The translations under genes were made by a program, and so were the position numbers. Below, in pieces: positions 1 to 6,462 of a DNA stretch of 10,916 nt (within the stretch, counting starts at the first letter, position 1; every line of letters starts with the position of its first letter). Source of the DNA: Desulfobacteraceae bacterium. Lineage in GTDB: Bacteria > Desulfobacterota > Desulfobacteria > Desulfobacterales > SG8-13. Below the pieces are notes generated by a model. It did not search any database, had not been told where the DNA came from, and worked only from the letters and a program-made list of their open reading frames with translations. The DNA is taken from positions 1 through 10,916 of the forward strand of contig JARFQH010000155.1 in the NCBI GenBank assembly GCA_029287875.1. Reading direction: 5' to 3'.

Positions 1-174
1 GCGGTGGTCACAGATGGCCTGGGTCGTGGCCAGAACATGGCCCTCGTTGAAGCTGTTCTTCAGGGCCGACCCCCGGTGACCCGACGTTCCGAAAGCCACT
101 CGCTGCTGAGGGTTTCCGGCATCCGGACGATGCGTGTAATATGCGCTGACCAACCTGGGGACGTTCACCAGTAG
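1..174 (+). CDS. C-terminal end of a truncated protein, possibly Gfo/Idh/MocA-type oxidoreductase
   Basis: Frame 1 is open from the first base to a TAG at 172-174 (57 residues), while the other two plus frames close within about 60-115 bases, so this is probably the 3' end of a gene that starts outside the window. The stretch GRGQNMALVEAVLQGRPPVT resembles the helix and loop near the C-terminus of Gfo/Idh/MocA oxidoreductases, where a line such as 'N..MV.A.L.G.P.VT' is common. No catalytic or nucleotide-binding motif lies in the visible part, so the family assignment is a weak inference. The gene is followed by a long spacer with a large palindrome rather than another gene in the same operon. 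Confidence 0.35.
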   Translation, partial: AVVTDGLGRGQNMALVEAVLQGRPPVTRRSESHSLLRVSGIRTMRVICADQPGDVHQ

Positions 175-233
175 CGAATGCGGAGCCGGTTTTCCGGCAA
201 GTTCGTGGGGTGCCAAATAGATCCTCTTTTCTT

Positions 234-397
234 CTTAGGGCTCGCGAAAAAATAAGTTTGCAATTTTGGGTGTTGAGGCGCCCGGCCGGCAAGGCGCGAA
301 AACGCAGGAATATCTGGATATTCCGAGTTTTCGCAACGCAGCCGGACGGGATGCATCGGCGTCCAAAATGTGAAGTAATTTTTGAGCGAGCCCTTAG
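234..397. repeat. 164-bp imperfect palindromic element
   Basis: The two halves are inverted copies of each other around a centre at 315/316. The matching blocks are CTTAGGGCTCGC (234-245) with GCGAGCCCTTAG (386-397, one mismatch), CCCGGCCGGC (281-290) with GCCGGACGGG (341-350, one mismatch), GCGAAAAC (296-303) with GTTTTCGC (327-334), and the perfect core GGAATATC (307-314) with GATATTCC (317-324). The weaker intervals between blocks carry small indels. The ends are sharp, as in a mobile or REP/MITE-like unit, but no transposase and no obvious target duplication is visible. A plus-strand open frame runs through it (210-473) but has no ribosome site and looks accidental. It could also form a long RNA hairpin if transcribed from the upstream gene. 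Confidence 0.8.
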
Positions 398-725
398 TAA
401 AAGGTTATTGAGAAAAAAGCCGAATGCGGCCGCGGATTTTAACGACCAAGACCGTTTAGATAAAGATAAATAGGTGCCGATCGTGAAATATTATATTTCT
501 CATCATCATAAATCAAACGATAAATCTATAAGCCAGTGGTAACTGGCCCTCGTCGTTAATAAAGTCTTAGAAATCAGAATCATATAACCCTTGAACCTTG
601 AACCCTGAACCTGAAACCGATCATTTTTGGTGACTTTTATATATTCGTTGCAACCTAATAGTGAAACACGCTATGTTAAGACTTTGAGAACATTTCCACG
701 AAAACCACAAATAGGCCATTAATCC
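398..725. other. AT-rich spacer upstream of the Hsp70-like gene
   Basis: I see no gene here. It holds a perfect 6-bp stem with a GGTA loop at 532-547 (GCCAGT/ACTGGC), not followed by a T-run, so it is not a clear terminator. It also holds the short TTGAACC-rich repeat module at 591-623. The last 100 bases are AT-rich and must contain the promoter and leader of the gene at 726, but no convincing -35/-10 pair stands out. Confidence 0.5.
591..623 (+). repeat. Stand-alone copy of the dispersed-repeat tail
   Basis: This 33-base stretch is built from degenerate TTGAACC heptamers and ends in CCTGAAACCGATCA. The same ending closes the longer repeat copies at 4710-4921 (as CCTGGAACCGATCA) and 6001-6232 (identical). 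The 5' body of those copies is absent here, so the tail can occur as a separate module. It sits about 100 bases upstream of the Hsp70-like start codon. Confidence 0.7.
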
Positions 726-2297
726 ATGAGCAAAAAAATGATCAACTCATCACCCAACCGTTTCGGAATTGATTTCGGAACCACACGGACGGTGGTCGCC
801 GCTGGAGAAAAAGGCAACTACCCGGTCTGCAGCTTTTCCTGGAAAGGCGATATCAAAGAATACATCCCATCGTTGATTGCGGTCGACCGGGGCAGGCCTT
901 GTTTCGGCTGGGAAGCGGCGGCCTTGATCAACCGACCGGACGTCACGACCCTGCGATCCCTAAAGCGCTTCGCCGGTCGTCTCCGTCCTGAAGACCCGGT
1001 GGATCTGGGCCAGGGTGTATCGTTCTCGATGCTCGAACTGCTCACCCTTTTTCTATCGCACGTCCGGCGGATGGTGACCAAGCACAGTAACCTGAACATC
1101 GACCGCAAAACCCCTCTCGAGGTGATGGTTGCCGTTCCGGCCAACGCCAACAGCAATCAACGCTTCATCACTTTGGAGGCTTTTCGCCAAGCTGGATACA
1201 CCGTTTTAGGGGCCATGAACGAACCGTCGGCTGCCGCGGTCGAGTTTCTGCACCGCTACCTTAAAAATCTGGGGCCGAAAAGCCCCAAACGCTATGTCGT
1301 GATCTACGATCTAGGTGGCGGAACGTTCGATACATCCGTGATCGGCATGGCCGGAAAGGGCCACGATGTCATCGCCAACGAGGGACTCGCTCAGCTTGGC
1401 GGTAACGATTTTGACGAGATTATCCTCGACATGGTGCTCGAGACCATCGGAGTTGCCAAGAGCGACCTTACGCCGAGTGAAACCGTTCGGATGCTCGAGG
1501 AATGCCGCGAACGCAAGGAAGGGTTGAAACCCAACACCCGCAAGATGGTTGTGGATGTCGGGACCGTTTTGACCGACACGGATCCGGTCGTTCTCGAGAC
1601 GGGGCAGATTTATGAACGCTGCGCACCGCTCATAAGGCGCAGTCTCTCCGCCGTGCAGACCCTGGTGGAAAAACTGGCCCAAACCGACATCGGTCCTTTG
1701 GAGGGTCCCGGCCTTGCCGCCGTTTATCTGGTGGGAGGCTCGACCGCCTTCCCGCCGGTGGCGCGCCATTTGCGGGAACTCTTCGGTACAAAGGTGAAAA
1801 ACTCTCCCTTTCCGCATGCCGCGCCGGCGATCGGGCTCGCCATCATGGCCGACCCCAAAAACCAAATACAGGTTCGTGAGGCGGTTTCACGTTATTTCGG
1901 CATCTGGCGGGAGCGGGAGCAGGACAAGGTCTTCGACCCGGTTTTTTTCAAAAAACAAGAAGTTGGAACGGAAAACGAAAGGCAGACGGTCGTCCGGCAG
2001 TATCGACCGCTCCACAACATCGGCCGTCTGCGCTACCTGGAGTGCAGTACGTTGGGCTCGGCTGGAGAACCCGAGGGAGACATCACCGTTTGGCGCGACA
2101 TCTATTTCCCCTACGACCCCGGTTTGGCCGATCAGAAGAACCTGAAAGGCGTTCCGATCACGGTCTGTCCCGACTTGTCTTCTCAGGAGGTTGTCGAAAC
2201 TTACGATTACGACACCCAGGGGATCGTTCATGTGGACATCGAGAACCGCACATCGGGCTACCGCAGGCATTTTCGTCTGACACCGGGCAACGGTTGA
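726..2297 (+). CDS. Hsp70-family (DnaK-like) ATPase without lid domain
   Basis: This 523-residue protein has a complete Hsp70 nucleotide-binding domain at about 13-376. Phosphate-1 loop FGIDFGTTRTVV is at 13-24, the DnaK-Lys70 equivalent in SLKRFAGR is K80, and VPANANSNQR is at 137-146. NEPSAAAVEF (165-174) carries the catalytic-type Glu, phosphate-2 YDLGGGTFDTSVI is at 194-206, LGGNDFD at 224-230, and the adenosine motif VYLVGGSTAFPPV at 333-345. The last 145 residues are much shorter than in DnaK. The segment around YDYDTQGIVHVDIENRTSG (493-511) resembles the final strands of the beta substrate-binding domain, and the helical lid is missing. The usual DVLLLD-type linker is not visible. It is probably a cytosolic accessory chaperone or regulator, distinct from housekeeping DnaK. 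No dnaJ or grpE lies beside it. The start is weakly supported: no good ribosome site precedes 726, and ATG at 738 is an alternative. Confidence 0.88.
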   Translation: MSKKMINSSPNRFGIDFGTTRTVVAAGEKGNYPVCSFSWKGDIKEYIPSLIAVDRGRPCFGWEAAALINRPDVTTLRSLKRFAGRLRPEDPVDLGQGVSFSMLELLTLFLSHVRRMVTKHSNLNIDRKTPLEVMVAVPANANSNQRFITLEAFRQAGYTVLGAMNEPSAAAVEFLHRYLKNLGPKSPKRYVVIYDLGGGTFDTSVIGMAGKGHDVIANEGLAQLGGNDFDEIILDMVLETIGVAKSDLTPSETVRMLEECRERKEGLKPNTRKMVVDVGTVLTDTDPVVLETGQIYERCAPLIRRSLSAVQTLVEKLAQTDIGPLEGPGLAAVYLVGGSTAFPPVARHLRELFGTKVKNSPFPHAAPAIGLAIMADPKNQIQVREAVSRYFGIWREREQDKVFDPVFFKKQEVGTENERQTVVRQYRPLHNIGRLRYLECSTLGSAGEPEGDITVWRDIYFPYDPGLADQKNLKGVPITVCPDLSSQEVVETYDYDTQGIVHVDIENRTSGYRRHFRLTPGNG

Positions 2298-2747
2298 ATG
2301 CGGCGGGATTTAAATCAGGTACGAGCGGTGTTTAGTTCAAAAATAAATTCAACCCGCAAATAGAAAATTGAAACTCAAAACCCGTAACCCCGTGGTGGCG
2401 TCTACGCCCGGATAAGCAGTTGCGAAAGACGGCTGAAACTCGCCGCCGACAGGCTCTAAGACCGGACCAGGCCCGTCTTTAAAAAAGAGTTTGGATAATG
2501 CTTCAAGGTAGTGCTTTTCATGCGGCATTATCGTTGGGTCCGGTCCAAGACCATACAAGGCGACTCAAACAGTCAACCGCTGTTCGCAACCGCTCATCCG
2601 GGCTCCGTCGCGTCATTTTCATGCATCGTAATGGCCCAAGGGGCATGAGTTTTTAGACGATTAAATCGATGATATCCTTTAACCGCCAAAACCGGCCTAA
2701 CCGACTCGACCGGCACAACTGCTTTAAAACAGAGGTGGAAAAACCAT
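2298..2747. other. 450-bp spacer without a clear gene
   Basis: No convincing gene is present. A 69-codon minus-strand frame (2349-2558) is open but lacks a ribosome site and any recognisable motif; it may be a gene remnant. The middle contains nested inverted repeats (2460-2545). The 3' end holds the leader of the next gene, with a ribosome site AGAGGTGG about 8 bases before the ATG at 2748. Confidence 0.5.
2460..2545. repeat. Nested inverted repeats, possible structured RNA
   Basis: Outer arms GACCGGACC (2460-2468) and GGTCCGGTC (2537-2545) are perfect complements, and enclose a second perfect pair GATAATGC (2494-2501) and GCATTATC (2525-2532). A third perfect pair, AAAGACGG (2425-2432) and CCGTCTTT (2473-2480), would compete with the outer stem. 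The set could be an alternating leader structure for the exported-protein gene at 2748, or a decayed element. It matches no riboswitch class I recognise. Confidence 0.35.
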
Positions 2748-3497
2748 ATGATACGTTTTAAAATCTTAACGTATTTCGCGGTAGGCGTCTTCCTGCTGGG
2801 GGTAGTGGCAACCGTCGAGGCCGGCTGGATGATGCAGGAAAAGGAAGGCGACCAGACACTCATCTCAAAAGGACGCCTGAAGAGTTCCGCAGATAATATC
2901 TCCTGGATTCTGGACGGTCCGGGCAACAAGGTATATTTTATTGACGGCCATGAGAAAACTTACGCCATAGGCACTGTGGAAGACTACTGCGGCGCGACCA
3001 CTGCACTGGTCGAGCAGACGATGAAAAATCTGCCCGCAGAGCAGCGCAAGTTGCTGGAACAGATGATGAAAAAAGATAACAAGGAAGCCCGCCGCACGGT
3101 TAGCGTGATAGCGGCCGGCGACGGTGGGAATATAGCGGGACTGAAAACGGTCAAGTACAAGGTAGAGGTGGATGGTGAGCTTTACGAAGAAATATGGCTG
3201 GCCACCGACAGCGACTTGCTGAATGAATTCAAATCGCTGAAACCGATGCTGCGGAAATTCAGCACCTGCGCAAGTACTTTCGGAACGGAGTTTACTCCGG
3301 AAAACTCATCCGAGTACCTTCAGCTGATGGAACGCGGGGTCGAAGTCAAGAGCATCGCCTACACCGACGGCAGTCCGGAACCCGTTACCGATGTCGTTAA
3401 ACTGGAAAAAAAGGACTTACCTGAATCCGAGTTTTTAGTTCCCCGCGATTACCGCCAAGTTACTTTCGGGGAAATGTTGAAATCCCAGATGGATTAA
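2748..3497 (+). CDS. Exported DUF4412-like protein
   Basis: This 249-residue protein starts with a standard Sec signal peptide: basic MIRFK, a hydrophobic core, and a likely cleavage after VEA at residue 25. The mature part has the order seen in DUF4412-type periplasmic proteins. A 'LISKGRLKS' strand is followed by 'KVYFIDGHEKTYAIGTVEDY', a helix rich in Met, Lys and Glu (NLPAEQRKLLEQMMKK), and then a 'GLKTVKYKVEVDGELYEEIWLA' strand pair. The biochemical role of this family is not known to me; a periplasmic or outer-membrane-associated binding role is only a guess. Two cysteines in the mature part (DYCGA and STCAS) could form a disulfide. The start is supported by AGAGGTGG upstream. It stands alone, with long spacers on both sides. 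Confidence 0.75.
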   Translation: MIRFKILTYFAVGVFLLGVVATVEAGWMMQEKEGDQTLISKGRLKSSADNISWILDGPGNKVYFIDGHEKTYAIGTVEDYCGATTALVEQTMKNLPAEQRKLLEQMMKKDNKEARRTVSVIAAGDGGNIAGLKTVKYKVEVDGELYEEIWLATDSDLLNEFKSLKPMLRKFSTCASTFGTEFTPENSSEYLQLMERGVEVKSIAYTDGSPEPVTDVVKLEKKDLPESEFLVPRDYRQVTFGEMLKSQMD

Positions 3498-3764
3498 CAT
3501 ATATTAATTTAGACTTGCTGTCTCGGTGGTGTTCGTCACTTCGGACAAGCTGACCGCAGAGGATGCGCGCCCGACGGCCTTTGCTTTTGGACTCCCTGTT
3601 CTGTCTTTCGCCTTTTTGTTTCGGTTTTAGCGAAAGGGCGATTCTACATCTGTGTTCCTCCTGCTGCACCCTGCCCTAACGCGCCTCCATCTGACACCGG
3701 CGAATGAAAACAAATCCCAGTCGGGGCATTTCCAAAGATTGGGTACAAGCAAAAGGAGGCTCAA
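3498..3764. other. Spacer before the UspA gene
   Basis: No gene is seen. A 7-bp inverted repeat CTTTCGC/GCGAAAG lies at 3605-3611 and 3630-3636, with a second register TCGCCTTT/AAAGGGCGA. No T-run follows, so it is not a typical intrinsic terminator. The stretch ends with a strong ribosome site AAAGGAGG, 4-5 bases before the ATG at 3765. Confidence 0.4.
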
Positions 3765-4706
3765 ATGAAAGTGGTCTTTAAAAACGTCTTGTGCACGACG
3801 GATTTGTCGGATTTCTCCAATATGTCTGTTTATTACGGCGCGGCCCTGGCCCGCGTATTCGAAGCCACGCTCCACCTGTGCCACGTAATCGACCTTCCGA
3901 TCGTCTCGGTTCACGGCGAAGCCTTCACCTATCCCCCCGATTACGCGCAAACCCTCAAAGAAGATGCATTGCGGCAGATGGACATGCTCATGACACCGCT
4001 TCAGGTAAAATGGACGCCCCATGTCGAAATGGGCGCCATCGCCCACACCGTTTCCGATCTGGTGGGCAGCACGCAGGCCGACCTGGTGGTTTCCGCCAGC
4101 CACGGCCGTTCGGGTCTGAAACGGCTGTTGCTCGGCTCGGTCACCGAACAGCTGCTTCGGAGCATCCGCTGCCCGTTTCTGGTCGTGACCGCGCCTGAAA
4201 AACGGGACGACGATCTTGCTGAGAAGAAGATTACGCGGGACACCGTCGAAAATTTCGGATTGAAAAAAATCCTGGTCGGCTCTGATTTTTCTCAGGATTC
4301 GGCCAATGCGGTGACCTACGGCTTCAGCCTGGCTCAGGACTTTCAGTCGGAGCTTCACCTGGTACACGTGGTGGAGCCTTTTGCCTACTCCGACGCCCTC
4401 ATGCCCGACCCCATGACTGCCGAAGTGCAAACCGATCTGAATGCCCTCCTGACCGGAAGGCTCGAATCGCTGGTGCCGGCCGAGGCCCGCAACTGGTGCG
4501 AGGTCAAGACCAGCTGCCTGGCCGGCATGCCTTATGAGGAGTTGGTCAAATATGCCGTTTTACACGCCGTCGACTTGATCATATTGGGCATCCGGGGTCG
4601 CGGGCTCGTTGAAACGCTCTTGCTGGGGTCGACCACCGACCGCGTGATTCGGCGGGTCTCTTGTCCGGTACTGGCGGTCGGGCCGGCGACGGACGCTAAA
4701 CGATAA
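3765..4706 (+). CDS. Universal stress protein, tandem UspA domains
   Basis: The 313-residue protein has two UspA folds in tandem (about 5-143 and 166-308), each starting with a strand that ends in an ATP-site Asp (CTTDLSDFS, D13; VGSDFSQDS, D174). The second domain has the full G-2X-G-9X-G-S nucleotide motif (G275, G278, G288, S289). The first domain has the same pattern with Ala111 at the first Gly position (A111, G114, G124, S125). Both are therefore of the ATP-binding MJ0577 type rather than the non-binding E. coli UspA type; the Ala may weaken the first site. It is cytosolic, with a role in survival under stress or growth arrest inferred from the family. The start is fixed by AAAGGAGG just upstream. 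The stop is followed within 3 bases by repeat copy A. Confidence 0.93.
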   Translation: MKVVFKNVLCTTDLSDFSNMSVYYGAALARVFEATLHLCHVIDLPIVSVHGEAFTYPPDYAQTLKEDALRQMDMLMTPLQVKWTPHVEMGAIAHTVSDLVGSTQADLVVSASHGRSGLKRLLLGSVTEQLLRSIRCPFLVVTAPEKRDDDLAEKKITRDTVENFGLKKILVGSDFSQDSANAVTYGFSLAQDFQSELHLVHVVEPFAYSDALMPDPMTAEVQTDLNALLTGRLESLVPAEARNWCEVKTSCLAGMPYEELVKYAVLHAVDLIILGIRGRGLVETLLLGSTTDRVIRRVSCPVLAVGPATDAKR

Positions 4707-4709
4707 TCT

Positions 4710-4921
4710 AGGTTGAGCGGTTTCCCGCCCAGGCGGGATTCAACGTTCTGGGTTGAAAAGCGCTTAAACAGCACATATCTGAATAATTCCGGCTTTTTGG
4801 TATTTATAAAACCGTTGCACCCAATGGGGTATGTCGGGTATTCTGGATCTTGATCAACAGGGTATGCTATATCCATTGGTTGTAACCTTTGAACCGTTAA
4901 CCCTGAACCTGGAACCGATCA
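4710..4921 (+). repeat. Dispersed repeat, copy A
   Basis: This copy aligns along its whole length with 6001-6232. Both begin AGGTTGAGCGGTTTCCCGCC, share a body containing TATAAAACCG and GTCGGGTATTC, and end in CCGATCA. The first 147 bases have no indels between copies and form a 48-codon open frame closed by TGA (4854-4856 here). Copy A has a perfect hairpin TCCCGCC-CA-GGCGGGA (4723-4738) followed by TTCAAC/GTTGAA arms. The first could help end the UspA transcript, although there is no T-run. The part between the TGA and the TTGAACC-like tail differs more and has a length change. No transposase is linked. Confidence 0.85.
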
Positions 4922-4988
4922 GTATAGGTTATTCTTTGTAATTAGCGATTTGGAATTTTTCACCGAAACTTAAAGGTTTCCTCTTCGA

Positions 4989-5462
4989 TCAAACTGTGCG
5001 CCCCGCCGGCCCGTTACTCTGCAAATCGGTTCTGACATACAGTTTTAACCCGCTGACCCCTACCACGGCGACGCTCCGTCCTTCCTCCACCGGCCGGTCA
5101 TTTTCAACGGTTTCGGCCCGCCATAATTCTCCACGCACCCGGATATAGCCTTCGGGGTCGAGCCGGCCGGTTACGATGCCCCGGCGACCGATCATCGAGG
5201 AGGAATCGTCCGGGTCACCCCCGGCATACGAGCGCCAGAGAAGTGGAAACAGGACAAGGTCCTTCACGACCGCCAAGCCGACAATTCCCAACCCCAGCCA
5301 CAAGGGGACGGTCACCCACCACCGATTGATCAGCAGAATCACCAGAACCAAAAGCACTGTCCCCGGCAACTGAATCAGCGCATAGCGCAGCACCACCTTG
5401 GGCGTCAATCGCTCCCGGTCGGTGTGGCCGAAAATCTTTGTCGGTCGTTTTCGATCCTGCAT
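4989..5462 (-). CDS. NfeD-like membrane protein (short form)
   Basis: This is a 157-residue protein on the minus strand. A basic cytosolic N-terminus (to about 27) is followed by two transmembrane helices (about 28-46 and 51-75) and a soluble C-terminal segment (about 88-147). The line IGRRGIVTGRLDPEGYIRVRGELWRAE fits the OB-fold domain of NfeD proteins. The N-terminal serine protease of long NfeD is absent. Short NfeD proteins usually partner a stomatin/SPFH protein and affect membrane quality, but no such gene is next to it here. I place the start at MQDRK (5462) because a longer frame up to 5621 would overlap the upstream gene by over 100 bases. It lies 52 bases after the stop of the 5515-5892 gene and is probably cotranscribed with it. 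Confidence 0.78.
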   Translation of the reverse strand: MQDRKRPTKIFGHTDRERLTPKVVLRYALIQLPGTVLLVLVILLINRWWVTVPLWLGLGIVGLAVVKDLVLFPLLWRSYAGGDPDDSSSMIGRRGIVTGRLDPEGYIRVRGELWRAETVENDRPVEEGRSVAVVGVSGLKLYVRTDLQSNGPAGRTV

Positions 5463-5514
5463 TGACGGTGATTCACAGAAGGCCTGAATTGGCCGGCAGA
5501 TGAAGGCTGTGGTG

Positions 5515-5892
5515 TTATCGACCGGGAACGATAATGCGTGATTGTTCTTTTCCGGTGGGGGCAATGATCTGTGATTGCTCTTTTTGCCGCATCTTCTGCA
5601 CCTCATCCGCCAGTTTCTCAACCGCCGCCTGCATGGCTTCCGGAAATCGCTTGATCGCCTGCTGAAGTTGCTTGGCTGGAATCATGGCCTGCACCGGCAG
5701 AGGACCGGCGGCCGTCATGAGGTTGGTCTCGCCCACGAAGATGGTTTTGCGGGTTTTATCGACCGAGCCGTCGCTGTTTACCGGGGTAAGCCGACGAATG
5801 CTGGCCACCTTAAGATCGGTAAACGTTTCTTCCAAGTAGAGGTTTTGCCGGTCGACCGTAAAGTCGATCGTCTGGTTTCTTTCTTCCGCCAT
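5515..5892 (-). CDS. Unknown small cytosolic protein
   Basis: This 125-residue protein belongs to no family I can name. It has no signal peptide or membrane segment. The N-terminal half looks like beta strands (NQTIDFTVDRQNLYLEETF, then KVASIRRLTPV). A conserved-looking middle, TRKTIFVGETNLMTAAGPLP, is followed by a Gln/Ala/Lys-rich helix from AKQLQQAIKRFPEAM to KMRQK, likely a coiled coil. The C-terminus repeats the unit KEQSxIIxP twice, with an 11-residue period. The start is supported by AAAGGAG about 11 bases upstream on the minus strand. It precedes the NfeD-like gene by 52 bases in the same direction, so the two may act together; that is inferred from position only. Confidence 0.7.
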   Translation of the reverse strand: MAEERNQTIDFTVDRQNLYLEETFTDLKVASIRRLTPVNSDGSVDKTRKTIFVGETNLMTAAGPLPVQAMIPAKQLQQAIKRFPEAMQAAVEKLADEVQKMRQKEQSQIIAPTGKEQSRIIVPGR

Positions 5893-6000
5893 TTTCGTTG
5901 CTGCTCCTTTAGGATTCGCGAAAAAAATTGCGCACTTTCAGATTGTAAACCATTTTGTGCCACCGGTAAGGCCGCGAATGGTCACGCGTTATTATATCCC

Positions 6001-6232
6001 AGGTTGAGCGGTTTCCCGCCCAGGCGAGATTCTACGTTCAGGGTTGAAAAGCCCTTAAATAGCTCATATCTCAATAATTCTGGTTTTATGGTGTTTATAA
6101 AACCGTTTCACCCAGTGGGGTACGTCGGGTATTCCGGATCTTGATAAATAAGGTCTACCGTATCCTTTGGTAAGCTTTGAGCATTTTTTGCTTTGAGCTT
6201 TCAGCCTTGAACCCTGAACCTGAAACCGATCA
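6001..6232 (+). repeat. Dispersed repeat, copy B
   Basis: This is the second full copy of the element at 4710-4921, in the same orientation. Its open frame also ends in GYVGYSGS and TGA (6145-6147). The leading hairpin is imperfect here (TCCCGCC-CA-GGCGAGA). The segment before the tail is about 20 bases longer than in copy A and includes GCTTTGAGC-like repeats. The tail reads CCTTGAACCCTGAACC and then CTGAAACCGATCA, as at 591-623. It occupies most of the 570-bp divergent gap between the minus-strand pair and fabH. The remaining 230 bases up to 6462 hold the fabH leader, in which I see no clear promoter. Confidence 0.85.
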
Positions 6233-6462
6233 ATTTTGAGATATGATACATTTGTTAAGTTTAATGACCGGCACGGTAACAGATCGCGGTCGATTAGGCA
6301 ATCGGGATCATCGCAAAGTTCCAACCCGGTGTCAGGATGAACGCCTCGATGTAACCTGTCAAAGCCTCTTTTGTTGCTTCAAACCCCAAACGTTGCTAAT
6401 GTCAGGTATCTGATATTTCAACCTGGATCACCCGTCCGCTTTCAGGAGTTAAATTATACACC

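Noticed and set aside
210..473. 87-codon plus-strand frame across the palindrome
   Set aside because: It has no ribosome site, and its composition is dictated by the palindromic arms.
591..640. Sigma-32-like promoter within the TTGAACC tail upstream of the Hsp70-like gene
   Set aside because: CTTGAA boxes are inherent to the repeat, and the following CCGATCAT is a poor match to CCCCAT; the same pattern occurs in copies not facing heat-shock genes.
1311..1865. 184-codon minus-strand open frame
   Set aside because: It is antisense to the ATPase domain of the Hsp70-like gene, whose motifs are unmistakable.
2349..2558. 69-codon minus-strand frame
   Set aside because: No ribosome site or known motif; possibly a remnant, but not supportable as a gene.
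2700..2747. Sigma-54-like box CGGCAC before the DUF4412-like gene
   Set aside because: The GG to GC distance is 7, not 10 bases.
3605..3636. Terminator after the DUF4412-like gene
   Set aside because: The inverted repeat has an 18-base loop and no T-run follows.
3627..4430. 267-codon minus-strand open frame
   Set aside because: It is antisense to the UspA gene, with no ribosome site and no recognisable domain.
5893..6000. Sigma-54-like promoter (TGGCAC on the minus strand) before the minus-strand pair
   Set aside because: The -24 box is good, but the required GC at -12 is absent (TT instead).
5575..6144. 189-codon plus-strand frame
   Set aside because: Most of it is antisense to the 5515-5892 gene, which has a good ribosome site; only its last 48 codons, inside the repeat, are of interest.
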